A stretch of DNA of 64,000 nt, from contig NZ_JAAGAA010000015.1 of NCBI RefSeq assembly GCF_010435965.1, positions 31,842 to 95,841 of the forward strand, in the 5' to 3' direction. Below, piece after piece: positions 1-8,075 of this stretch. This DNA comes from Crenobacter caeni (GTDB taxonomy: Bacteria > Pseudomonadota > Gammaproteobacteria > Burkholderiales > Chromobacteriaceae). Each line of letters begins with the position of its first letter. The first letter of the stretch is position 1. The translations under genes and the position numbers were made by a program. The notes beneath the pieces were generated by a model. It saw only the letters and a program-made list of their open reading frames with translations. It made no database searches and was not told where the DNA came from.

Positions 1-204
1 CCGCGGCCGGGACGCACGACGGCCCACGTCGAATTCACCCGGGACGGACGTTACGTGCTGCTGTCAGTGATGGAAACACCGGGCGAATTGCTGGTGCTGG
101 ATGCTGACAGCGGGCGCGAAGTGGCGTCGCTGCCGATGATGAAGCCGATCGGTAAGTACAACGTATATAACAAAATCAACCGATCGGAAGGCACTAGCCA
201 CTAG
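1..204 (+). CDS. nirN: C-terminal end of a cytochrome d1-family protein, probably NirN (partial)
   Basis: The first bases continue an open frame from outside the window and stop at a TAG at 202-204, giving 67 residues. The end reads like the last beta-propeller blade of the d1-haem family (NirS/NirN/NirF): AHVEFTRDGRYVLLSV, then GELLVLDADSGREV, and a tail KPIGKYNVYNKINRSEGTSH. From memory that tail suits NirN better than NirF or NirS, but this was not checked by alignment. NirN is periplasmic and acts in haem d1 maturation or loading for cytochrome cd1 nitrite reductase. Its position beside dnr and nar genes fits a denitrification cluster extending to the left. Confidence 0.6.
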   Translation, partial: PRPGRTTAHVEFTRDGRYVLLSVMETPGELLVLDADSGREVASLPMMKPIGKYNVYNKINRSEGTSH

Positions 205-290
205 GTGTAGTTACATTGCATAGCTCTTGCGGGTAATGCCATTTGTATATTTGATGTCTTATCCTGTGGTTTTATTCTGGAGCAATAGCG

Positions 291-974
291 ATGCTTAAGA
301 CCGACCAGTTGTCACTGTTGTCGCACTTGCCATTGTTCCGCCAGCTTAATAACGCGCAGTTGGCAAGACTGGCGGGTTCCGTACGGATGGTGCATGGCGA
401 ACGCGGAAAATTGATCTTTCAGCGCGGCGACTCATGTGTGGGATTTTATATTGTTGTTTACGGACGGGTAAAACTTGCCATCAGCAATCGCGCCGGTGTG
501 GAGAAGATCATTGAGATTTTTACTCCGGGACAAAGCTTCGGCGAAGCTGCGCTTTTTGCTGGGCAAGGCTACCCTGCGAATGCAGAATTCCTGGACGATG
601 GACTACTGCTGCTGATCCAGAATGAGTCCATAGATCTAGCGATGGAAAGTGACCCGCAGTTTGCTCGCACGTTACTCGCAGGGTTATCCATGCGCCTGCA
701 CGGACTGATCCGGGACGTCGAGCGCTACTCGATCGAGAGTTCGGCCCAGCGCGTGATTGGCTATTTGTTGCAGGAACTACCCGACGAAGCTGATGATCAT
801 TGCACGGTCTGCCTGACACTGAGCAAGAACGTGATTGCGTCGCGCTTAAACCTGACCCCCGAAACGTTTTCCCGCGTTCTGTCGCGCCTGAGCCAGGCAG
901 GCCTGATCGAGGTGGTAGGACGTTACATCACGCTTCACAACCCGAAAGAGTTGTCCAGTTTCGGTTGCGAATAG
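291..974 (+). CDS. dnr: Crp/Fnr-family regulator of the Dnr type
   Basis: A 227-residue protein with an N-terminal cyclic-nucleotide-binding-type beta barrel (about residues 15-130; VKLAISNRAGVEKIIEIF and GQSFGEAALF), a dimerisation helix (about 130-160) and a C-terminal winged helix (about 165-220). The recognition helix carries E-x-x-SR (NLTPETFSRVL), as in FNR-type proteins that read TTGAT-N4-ATCAA sites. The N-terminal cysteine cluster that binds [4Fe-4S] in FNR is absent, which fits Dnr/NNR proteins that sense nitric oxide through haem. A good ribosome site (GGAG) lies just before the ATG. Neighbours (nirN end, narK, narG) support a role in switching on denitrification. I found no clear FNR-type box within the window. 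Confidence 0.82.
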   Translation: MLKTDQLSLLSHLPLFRQLNNAQLARLAGSVRMVHGERGKLIFQRGDSCVGFYIVVYGRVKLAISNRAGVEKIIEIFTPGQSFGEAALFAGQGYPANAEFLDDGLLLLIQNESIDLAMESDPQFARTLLAGLSMRLHGLIRDVERYSIESSAQRVIGYLLQELPDEADDHCTVCLTLSKNVIASRLNLTPETFSRVLSRLSQAGLIEVVGRYITLHNPKELSSFGCE

Positions 975-1023
975 ACGCTTCCCGCCGCCTTTCTGGGCGG
1001 CGCTTCCTCTGCACCTGCCCGCC

Positions 1024-1064
1024 AAACCCGGCCTTGGGCGCTTTGCGCACCCAGAGGCGGGTTT
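1024..1064 (+). terminator. Imperfect hairpin after dnr
   Basis: AAACCC at 1024-1029 and GGGTTT at 1059-1064 bracket a largely self-complementary GC-rich stretch closing on a TTT loop, giving a long imperfect stem. It lies 50 bases after the dnr stop. There is only a short T tract, so it is a weak candidate terminator. The rest of the 975-1305 gap holds a dyad at 1239-1256 and no gene I can support. Confidence 0.35.
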
Positions 1065-1238
1065 CTACGGAACGATACGCGGACATCTGCTTTCGCTGAA
1101 ATCTGCCAATAGTCCTTTGCTCTCCTGAGTTCGCAGCCCAAGGAGCAATCGGAATTAGCCATTGTGACTAGCCAGAATGGCGCTATCTGCTGAGATTTTG
1201 TACTCCAAAAAACTGGTTGGACTCGGCCAGGTGGAGAA

Positions 1239-1256
1239 TTGGCCAACGCTTGCCAA
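1239..1256. promoter_or_regulatory. TTGGC/GCCAA dyad upstream of narK1
   Basis: TTGGC at 1239-1243 and GCCAA at 1252-1256 form a short inverted repeat about 50 bases before the narK1 start. The same half-sites occur in the stronger dyad before narG (4203-4221), though the spacing differs (8 versus 3 bases). It does not match FNR or NarL consensus sites. A shared regulator is possible but unproven. Confidence 0.25.
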
Positions 1257-1305
1257 GGTCATAAGCTGCCTTCATTACTGATCACTGGGTAGACGGGAGG
1301 TGGCT

Positions 1306-2610
1306 ATGTCAGCACAAGACGCCGGCAACATGCGGCAGGCCTATACGGTCCTCGCGTCCAGTACTTTCGCGTTCACCATCTGTTTCGCGGTATGGATGAT
1401 GTTCGCGGTGCTGGGCATTCCGATCAAGAAACAGCTGGGACTGAACGAGACCGAGTTCGGCCTGCTGGCGGCGATGCCGGTGTTAACCGGCTCGCTGGTA
1501 CGGGTGCCCTTGGGCATCTGGACCGACCGTTTCGGCGGGCGCATCGTGTTCTTCGTGCTGATGCTCTCGACCGTGGTGCCGATCTGGCTGATGAGCTACG
1601 CGACCGAGTACTGGCATTTCCTGGTGCTCGCGCTGTTCGTCGGCCTGGCCGGCGGCTCGTTCTCGGTCGGCACGCCCTACGTCGCACGCTTCTTCCCGAA
1701 GAACCGCCAGGGCCTAGCGATGGGCGTATTCGGCGCCGGCAACTCGGGCTCGGCGCTGACCAAGTTCGTCGCGCCGGCGATGATCGTCGCCGCCGGCGGT
1801 AGCTGGACCATCGTGCCGCAGGTGTATTCGGTGGCGATGCTGGTCACTGCCTTGCTGTTCTGGTTCTTCAGCGCGAGCCGCCCCGAGCACAAGGTGGCCT
1901 CGAAGGCGAGCTTTGCCGAACAGTTGAAGATGCTGAAGGATCCGCGCGTGCTGCGCTACTGCCAGTACTACTCGGTGGTGTTCGGCGGCTACGTGGCAAT
2001 GGCGCTGTGGATGACCAAGTACTACATCGGCGAGTACGGCTTCGACATGCAGCTGGCGGCCTTCCTCGCCGCGTGCTTCTCGCTGCCCGGCGGCGTGCTG
2101 CGCGCGATCGGCGGCTGGGCGTCCGACCGATTCGGCGCTTACCGCACCACCTGGTGGGTGATGTGGGTGTGCTGGGTGTGCTTCTTCATCCTCAGCTACC
2201 CGCAGACCAACTTCACCGTGCTGACCGTCGACGGCCCGCGCACCTTCCATATCGGTCTGAACCCATGGGTGTTCACCGCGCTGATGTTCGTGGTCGGCGT
2301 CGCGATGGCGGTGGGCAAGGCGTCAGTATTCAAGTTCATCTCCGATGAGTTCAGCCACAACATCGGCGCAGTGTCGGGCGTGGTCGGCCTGGCCGGCGGT
2401 CTCGGCGGTTTCGTGCTGCCAATCATGTTCGGCGCGCTGGTCGATCTGACCGGCGTGCGCAGCTCCTGTTTCATGCTGTTGTACGGCACGGTGTGCGTCA
2501 GCCTTGTCTGCATGTACTTCAGCTTCCGGTCTGAGCGCGTTGCCCACGACGAAGCAGTGCTCACTGCCCACGCTCAGGACACTTCAAAACTGGTACGTAA
2601 GCACGCCTAA
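1306..2610 (+). CDS. narK1: NarK1-type nitrate/nitrite transporter (MFS)
   Basis: A 434-residue major facilitator protein with about 12 hydrophobic segments. MFS loop signatures are visible (RVPLGIWTDRFGGR after the second helix; GGWASDRFGAYR in the middle), as is a nitrate-porter glycine-rich stretch (GLAGGSFSVGTPYVARFF). I chose the ATG at 1306, spaced 5 bases from GGGAGG at 1295-1300; a GTG at 1300 overlaps that ribosome site. It is followed 24 bases later by a second NarK. In Paracoccus-type denitrifiers the two occur as one fused protein; here they are separate. NarK1-type proteins are thought to be proton-nitrate symporters, which fits starting nitrate respiration. Confidence 0.88.
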   Translation: MSAQDAGNMRQAYTVLASSTFAFTICFAVWMMFAVLGIPIKKQLGLNETEFGLLAAMPVLTGSLVRVPLGIWTDRFGGRIVFFVLMLSTVVPIWLMSYATEYWHFLVLALFVGLAGGSFSVGTPYVARFFPKNRQGLAMGVFGAGNSGSALTKFVAPAMIVAAGGSWTIVPQVYSVAMLVTALLFWFFSASRPEHKVASKASFAEQLKMLKDPRVLRYCQYYSVVFGGYVAMALWMTKYYIGEYGFDMQLAAFLAACFSLPGGVLRAIGGWASDRFGAYRTTWWVMWVCWVCFFILSYPQTNFTVLTVDGPRTFHIGLNPWVFTALMFVVGVAMAVGKASVFKFISDEFSHNIGAVSGVVGLAGGLGGFVLPIMFGALVDLTGVRSSCFMLLYGTVCVSLVCMYFSFRSERVAHDEAVLTAHAQDTSKLVRKHA

Positions 2611-2634
2611 ACGGCGAACAACACGGAGAACATC

Positions 2635-4020
2635 ATGTCTAGTCACGTCATCAAACGCTGGGAGCCGGAAAACCCGGCGTTCTGGCAGAAAGAAGGGGCG
2701 CGGATCGCCAACCGCAACCTGTGGATCTCGATCCCCGCACTGATGCTCGCGTTCAGTGTGTGGATGCTGTGGAGCGTGGTCGTCGTCAACCTCGACAAGG
2801 CGGGCTTTACCTTGTCGAAAAACCAGATGTTCTGGCTGACGGCGCTGCCGGCGCTCTCCGGCGCTACTTTGCGCATCTTCTACTCCTTCCTGGTGCCGAT
2901 CTTCGGCGGGCGCAAGTGGACGGCAATCTCGACCGCGTCGCTGCTGATCCCGGCCTTCGGCATGGGCTTCGCGCTGCAGGACCCGACCACCAGCTACCCG
3001 ACGCTGCTGGCGCTGGCGCTGTTGTGCGGCCTGGGTGGCGGCAACTTCAGTTCGAGCATGGCCAATATCAGCTTCTTCTTCCCGAAGGCGAAGAAGGGCC
3101 TGGCCACGGGGCTTAACGCAGGCATCGGCAACCTCGGCGTGTCGCTGGTGCAGTTCGTGGTGCCGGTGGTGATCACCGGCGCCTTCCTCGGTGGCTTTGG
3201 CGGAGACGGTCACGTCTTCGTCAAGGACGGCGTCGAGAAGACGATCTGGTTGCAGAACGCGGGTTTTATCTGGGTACCGTTTATCGCGGTGGCCGCGCTG
3301 GCCGCGTGGTTCGGCATGAACGACATCGCCGACGCCAAGGCTTCGTTTGCCGACCAGGCGGTGATCTTCAAGCGCAAGCACAACTGGTTGATGTGCTGGC
3401 TGTATATCGGCACCTTCGGCTCCTTCATCGGCTTCTCGGCAGGGCTGGCGATGCTGACCAAGTCTCAGTTCGAGGGGATCAATCCGACCACCTACGCCTT
3501 CCTGGGCCCCCTCGTCGGCGCGTTGACCCGTCCGATCGGCGGCTGGATCTCGGACAAGGTCGGCGGTGCACGCGTCACGCTGTGGGTGTTTGTTGCAATG
3601 ATCATGGCGGTGCTGGGCGTGCTGCAGTTCCTGCCGCACGGTGGCGTCGGCGGCAATTTCTACGGCTTCCTCGCGATGTTCATCGTGCTGTTCGCGCTGA
3701 CCGGCATCGGCAACGGCTCGACCTTCCGCATGATTCCGGTAATCTTCCTGACCGAGCGCCAGCGCGCTGCAAACGGCAAGGGCGACAAGGCGCAGAAGCA
3801 GGCCTTGCTCGACGCGGGCAAAGAGTCGGCCGCGGTACTCGGCTTCTCCGGCGCGATCGGCGCCTACGGCGGCTTCTTCATCCCGAAGAGCTTCGGCACC
3901 TCGATTGACCTGACCGGCGGAGTAGATGCTGCGCTGTACGCTTTTATTGCCTTCTATCTCAGTTGCGTAGTGATTACCTGGTGGTGCTATGCGCGCAAGA
4001 ATGCGGCGATGCCCTGCTAG
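2635..4020 (+). CDS. narK2: NarK2-type nitrate/nitrite antiporter (MFS)
   Basis: A 461-residue, 12-helix major facilitator protein. The nitrate signature is clear in the fifth helix (GGGNFSSSMANISFFFPKAK) and the repeat motif in the second half is present (GGWISDKVGGARVTLWVF). It begins near residue MSSHVIKRWEPENPAFWQ, as in NarK proteins of proteobacteria. GGAG precedes the ATG. It is probably co-transcribed with narK1 and ends at a strong terminator (4058-4084), so narGHJI must have its own promoter. NarK2-type proteins exchange nitrate for nitrite across the inner membrane. Confidence 0.9.
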   Translation: MSSHVIKRWEPENPAFWQKEGARIANRNLWISIPALMLAFSVWMLWSVVVVNLDKAGFTLSKNQMFWLTALPALSGATLRIFYSFLVPIFGGRKWTAISTASLLIPAFGMGFALQDPTTSYPTLLALALLCGLGGGNFSSSMANISFFFPKAKKGLATGLNAGIGNLGVSLVQFVVPVVITGAFLGGFGGDGHVFVKDGVEKTIWLQNAGFIWVPFIAVAALAAWFGMNDIADAKASFADQAVIFKRKHNWLMCWLYIGTFGSFIGFSAGLAMLTKSQFEGINPTTYAFLGPLVGALTRPIGGWISDKVGGARVTLWVFVAMIMAVLGVLQFLPHGGVGGNFYGFLAMFIVLFALTGIGNGSTFRMIPVIFLTERQRAANGKGDKAQKQALLDAGKESAAVLGFSGAIGAYGGFFIPKSFGTSIDLTGGVDAALYAFIAFYLSCVVITWWCYARKNAAMPC

Positions 4021-4057
4021 TTTTAGTTCCTCCTGAACCAAGGTCTAGCGACCCTTT

Positions 4058-4084
4058 CCGCGCCATTTGGCGCGGTTTTTTTTT
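4058..4084 (+). terminator. Rho-independent terminator after narK2
   Basis: CCGCGCC (4058-4064), a 4-base loop ATTT, GGCGCGG (4069-4075) and nine T residues (4076-4084). This is a textbook intrinsic terminator separating narK1-narK2 from narGHJI. Confidence 0.92.
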
Positions 4085-4202
4085 GCCTGCAGGACAGCCC
4101 ACCTCAACTGGGATGTGGCAACGCAAAGCCAAGTCAGCGTTTCAGCCGAGAAACTAACACTTCCTTGTCGAGCGATACCCATGGATAGGAGTGAGGGTAG
4201 TC

Positions 4203-4221
4203 ATTTTGGCTTAGCCAAAAT
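4203..4221. promoter_or_regulatory. Perfect 19-bp dyad in the narG promoter region
   Basis: ATTTTGGCT and AGCCAAAAT flank a single central T, giving perfect 9-bp arms about 120 bases before the narG ATG. It lies between the narK2 terminator and narG, where the nar promoter must be. The half-site TTGGC recurs before narK1. It does not match the FNR/Dnr (TTGAT-N4-ATCAA) or NarL heptamer consensus, so the binding protein is unknown. Confidence 0.5.
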
Positions 4222-4343
4222 TAGTCCAATTGCCTTGCCTGTATTCGCACTCTGGAGAATGGGAGGTTTTATTGCTTCGGAATAAGCTGTCAGCGTCGCA
4301 ATTCGAGTCCAGGCCGCCATTGCCGGCCACAAGGAGAGCCAAG

Positions 4344-7300
4344 ATGAGTCACTTTCTGGATAGGCTGAAGTTCCTGTCCCGGACGAAGGAAACCTTCGCC
4401 GACGGGCATGGTGCAGTAGTGGAAGAAGACCGCAAGTGGGAAGACGGTTACCGCAGCCGCTGGCAGCACGATAAGATCGTCCGCTCCACGCACGGCGTGA
4501 ACTGCACTGGTTCGTGTTCGTGGAAGGTGTACGTCAAGAACGGCTTGATCACATGGGAAACCCAGCAGACCGACTACCCGCGCACCCGACCTGATTTGCC
4601 TAACCACGAACCGCGCGGCTGTCCGCGCGGCGCGTCTTACAGCTGGTACGTGTACTCGGCGCAGCGCGTGAAGTACCCGATGATCCGCGGCCGCCTGATG
4701 GAGATGTGGCGCGAGGCGAGAAAGACCATGGACCCGGTCGCCGCCTGGGAGAGCATCAGCCAGGACCCGGTGAAGGCCAAGCGCTACAAGAGCGTGCGTG
4801 GTCTGGGCGGCTTCGTACGCGCCGACTGGGACACCGCGACCGAGATGATCGCTGCGGCCAACGCACTGACGGTGAAAAAATTCGGTCCGGATCGTGTGGT
4901 CGGCTTCTCGCCGATCCCGGCGATGTCAATGGTCAGCTACGCTGCTGGCGCACGCTACCTGAGCCTGATCGGCGGCGGCTGCCTGTCGTTCTACGACTGG
5001 TACTGCGACCTGCCGCCGGCCAGCCCGCAGATCTGGGGCGAGCAGACCGACGTGCCCGAGTCGGCCGACTGGTACAACTCGACCTATTTGATGGTGTGGG
5101 GTTCCAACGTACCGATGACGCGTACGCCGGATGCGCACTTTTACACCGAGGTACGCTACAAGGGCACCAAGACTATTGCCGTTTCCAGTGACTTTGGCGA
5201 GATGGCCAAGTTCGGCGACATCTGGCTTGCTCCCAAGCAGGGCACCGACGCCGCGCTGGCGATGGCGATGGGCCACGTGGTGCTCAAGGAGTTCCACCTT
5301 TCCGGCAAGTCCGACTACTTCAATGGCTACGTGAAGCAGTACACCGACATGCCGATGCTGGTGCTGCTCAGGGAGCGCGCCGGTACGCTGGTACCTGACC
5401 ACTTCCTGCGCGCGTCGCACCTAGCCGGCAACCACGGCGAGGCGAACAACCCTGACTGGAAGACGCTACTGCTTGACGGTGTCAGTGGCGAGCTGGTGGT
5501 GCCGAACGGCACGGTCGGCCTGCGCTGGGGCGAGGGTAGCGTCAACGGCGGTGAGAAGGTCGGCCGCTGGAACCTGGAAATGAAAGACGGCGGATCCGGC
5601 CGCGAAGTCGACCCGGTGCTGTCGTTGAACGGCCGCCACGACGAAGTGGTTGGCGTTGGCTTCCCGTACTTCGGCGGCGAACACGACGAACTGTTGGTAC
5701 GTAAAGTGCCGGCACGCAAGGTGACGCTCGCCGACGGCTCCAGTGCCTGGGTCGCAACCGTGTACGATTTGACGCTCGCCAACTACGGCGTCGACCAGGG
5801 CTTGGGCGGCGGCAACGTCGCGACCAGCTTCGACGACGACGTGCCGTACACCCCGGCCTGGCAGGAGAAGCACACCGGCGTGCCGCGTGCGCAGGTGGTG
5901 CAGGTGGCGCGCGAGTTCGCGCAGAACGCGCACGACACCCACGGCAAGAGCATGGTGATCGTCGGTGCCGCGCTCAACCACTGGTACCACATGGACATGA
6001 CGTACCGCGGCATCATCAACCTCCTGATGATGTGCGGCTGTGTCGGCCAGAGTGGCGGCGGCTGGGCGCACTACGTCGGTCAGGAGAAGCTTCGCCCGCA
6101 GTTCGGCTGGGCACCGCTGGCGTTTGCTGCGGACTGGGTGCGGCCTCCGCGTCAGATGAACGGCACTTCGTTCTTCTACGCGCATACCAGCCAGTGGCGG
6201 CACGAGAAGCTGGGTCTGGATGAACTGCTGGCACCGACCGCGGACGCCGCGCGCTGGCAGGGCGTGTCGATGCTCGACGCCAACGTGCGCAGCGAACGCA
6301 TGGGCTGGCTGCCGTCGTTGCCGCAGCTGGGTACCAACCCGTTGGACATCACTGCCGCGGCCGAGGCCGCCGGCAAGGATCCGGTCGCGTACGCGGTGGA
6401 AAACCTCAAGTCCGGCCAGCTCTCGATGAGCTGCGAGGACCCGGACAACCCGGCCAACTTCCCGCGCAACCTGTTCGTGTGGCGCTCCAACATCCTGGGC
6501 TCCAGCGGCAAGGGCCACGAGTACTTCCTGAAGTACCTGCTGGGCACGCAGAACGCGGTGTTCAGCGACGAGAGCGACTGCATCAAGCCAACCGAAGTCA
6601 AGGTGCGCGAGGCGGCCGAGGGCAAGCTTGACCTGTTGACCGTGCTCGACTTCCGCATGAGCACCACCTGCCTCTACGGCGACATCGTGCTGCCAACAGC
6701 GACCTGGTACGAGAAGGACGACCTCAACACTTCGGACATGCACCCGTTCATCCACCCGCTGTCCGAAGCGGTGCAGCCTTTGTGGGAGAGCAAGACCGAC
6801 TGGGAAATCTACAAGCTGATCGCCAAGAAGTTCAGCGAGATCGGCGGCGCGTACCTGGGAACCCGCAAGGATCTGGTGCTGACCCCGCTGATGCACGACA
6901 CACCGGCCGAACTGGGCCAGCCGCTGGAGCCGAAGGACTGGAAGAAGGGCGAATGCGATCTGATCCCGGGCAAGACCGCGCCGAACATGACGGTAGTCGA
7001 GCGCAACTATGCCGACATCTATCGCAAGTTCACCTCGGTGGGACCGCTCTTGGACAAACTGGGTAACGGCGGCAAGGGTATCGGCTGGAATACCGAGCAC
7101 GAGGTACACGAGTTGGCTGGCATCAACGGCAAGGTCGCGGAAACCGGCGTCAGCGCCGGACGCCCGCGCCTTGATACCGCGATTGACGCGGCCGAGATGA
7201 TCCTCACCTTCGCGCCGGAAACCAACGGCCACGTGTCGGTCAAGGCGTGGGACGCACTCTCCAAGATCACCGGCCGCGACCATACCCACCTGGCCGTCGG

Positions 7301-8075
7301 GCGCGAGCACGACAAGATCCGCTTCCGCGACGTGCAGGCGCAGCCGAGGAAGATCATCTCGGCGCCGACCTGGTCGGGCCTGGAGAGCGAGGAGGTCAGC
7401 TACAACGCCGGCTACACCAACGTGCACGAGCTGATCCCTTGGCGCACCCTGACCGGCCGCCAGCAGTTCTACCAGGACCACCGCTGGATGCTCGACTTTG
7501 GCGAGGGACAGTGCGTGTACAAGCCGGCAGTCGACCTGAAGACGGTGGCGCCGATGCTGGGCCGCAAGCCCAACGGCAATAGCGAGCTGGTGCTCAACTG
7601 GATCACACCACACCAGAAGTGGGGCATCCACAGTACCTACTCGGACAACCTGCGCATGCTCACCCTCAGCCGCGGCGGCCCGCACGTGTGGATCTCGGAG
7701 GATGAGGCCAAGGCCGCCGGCATCGTCGACAACGACTGGGTCGAGGTATTCAACGTCAACGGCACTCTGACCGCGCGGGTGGTGGTCAGCCAGCGCGTGC
7801 CCAAGGGCATGTGCCTGATGTACCACGCGCAGGAAAAGATCGTGAACGTGCCCGGCGCCGAAACCAGCGGCAAGCGCGGCGGCATCCACAACTCGGTCAC
7901 CCGCACCGTGCTCAAACCGACCCACATGATCGGCGGTTACGCACAGCAGGCGTACGGCTTCAACTACTACGGCACCGTGGGTGCCAACCGTGACGAGTTC
8001 GTGGTCCTGCGCAAGATGAAAAAGGTCGAGTGGCTGGAAGGGCCGCGCGCCGAAGAAGAAGGAGTCGCCCAATGA
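4344..8075 (+). CDS. narG: Respiratory nitrate reductase, alpha (catalytic) subunit
   Basis: A 1243-residue protein, close to the E. coli length of 1247. It carries the bis-MGD molybdenum site and reduces nitrate to nitrite on the cytoplasmic face of the inner membrane. The FS0 [4Fe-4S] ligands are present at the expected places: His50, Cys54, Cys58 and Cys93. The molybdenum-ligand aspartate is Asp222 in SFYDWYCDLPPASPQ. The N-terminus keeps the degenerate twin-arginine-like start (MSHFLDRLKFLSRTKETF). The ATG at 4344 is preceded by AAGGAG, so the longer frame from 4230 is not used. The stop overlaps the narH start as ATGA. Confidence 0.98.
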   Translation: MSHFLDRLKFLSRTKETFADGHGAVVEEDRKWEDGYRSRWQHDKIVRSTHGVNCTGSCSWKVYVKNGLITWETQQTDYPRTRPDLPNHEPRGCPRGASYSWYVYSAQRVKYPMIRGRLMEMWREARKTMDPVAAWESISQDPVKAKRYKSVRGLGGFVRADWDTATEMIAAANALTVKKFGPDRVVGFSPIPAMSMVSYAAGARYLSLIGGGCLSFYDWYCDLPPASPQIWGEQTDVPESADWYNSTYLMVWGSNVPMTRTPDAHFYTEVRYKGTKTIAVSSDFGEMAKFGDIWLAPKQGTDAALAMAMGHVVLKEFHLSGKSDYFNGYVKQYTDMPMLVLLRERAGTLVPDHFLRASHLAGNHGEANNPDWKTLLLDGVSGELVVPNGTVGLRWGEGSVNGGEKVGRWNLEMKDGGSGREVDPVLSLNGRHDEVVGVGFPYFGGEHDELLVRKVPARKVTLADGSSAWVATVYDLTLANYGVDQGLGGGNVATSFDDDVPYTPAWQEKHTGVPRAQVVQVAREFAQNAHDTHGKSMVIVGAALNHWYHMDMTYRGIINLLMMCGCVGQSGGGWAHYVGQEKLRPQFGWAPLAFAADWVRPPRQMNGTSFFYAHTSQWRHEKLGLDELLAPTADAARWQGVSMLDANVRSERMGWLPSLPQLGTNPLDITAAAEAAGKDPVAYAVENLKSGQLSMSCEDPDNPANFPRNLFVWRSNILGSSGKGHEYFLKYLLGTQNAVFSDESDCIKPTEVKVREAAEGKLDLLTVLDFRMSTTCLYGDIVLPTATWYEKDDLNTSDMHPFIHPLSEAVQPLWESKTDWEIYKLIAKKFSEIGGAYLGTRKDLVLTPLMHDTPAELGQPLEPKDWKKGECDLIPGKTAPNMTVVERNYADIYRKFTSVGPLLDKLGNGGKGIGWNTEHEVHELAGINGKVAETGVSAGRPRLDTAIDAAEMILTFAPETNGHVSVKAWDALSKITGRDHTHLAVGREHDKIRFRDVQAQPRKIISAPTWSGLESEEVSYNAGYTNVHELIPWRTLTGRQQFYQDHRWMLDFGEGQCVYKPAVDLKTVAPMLGRKPNGNSELVLNWITPHQKWGIHSTYSDNLRMLTLSRGGPHVWISEDEAKAAGIVDNDWVEVFNVNGTLTARVVVSQRVPKGMCLMYHAQEKIVNVPGAETSGKRGGIHNSVTRTVLKPTHMIGGYAQQAYGFNYYGTVGANRDEFVVLRKMKKVEWLEGPRAEEEGVAQ

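Noticed and set aside
255-275. TTGATGTCTTATCC upstream of dnr as an FNR/Dnr box
   Set aside because: Only the left half fits; the right half does not align to ATCAA at the required spacing.
5466-8072. 868-codon antisense frame opposite narG (and similar long frames opposite narK2, narH and the helicase)
   Set aside because: Long antisense frames are common in GC-rich genes; no ribosome site or family match, and the sense genes are certain.
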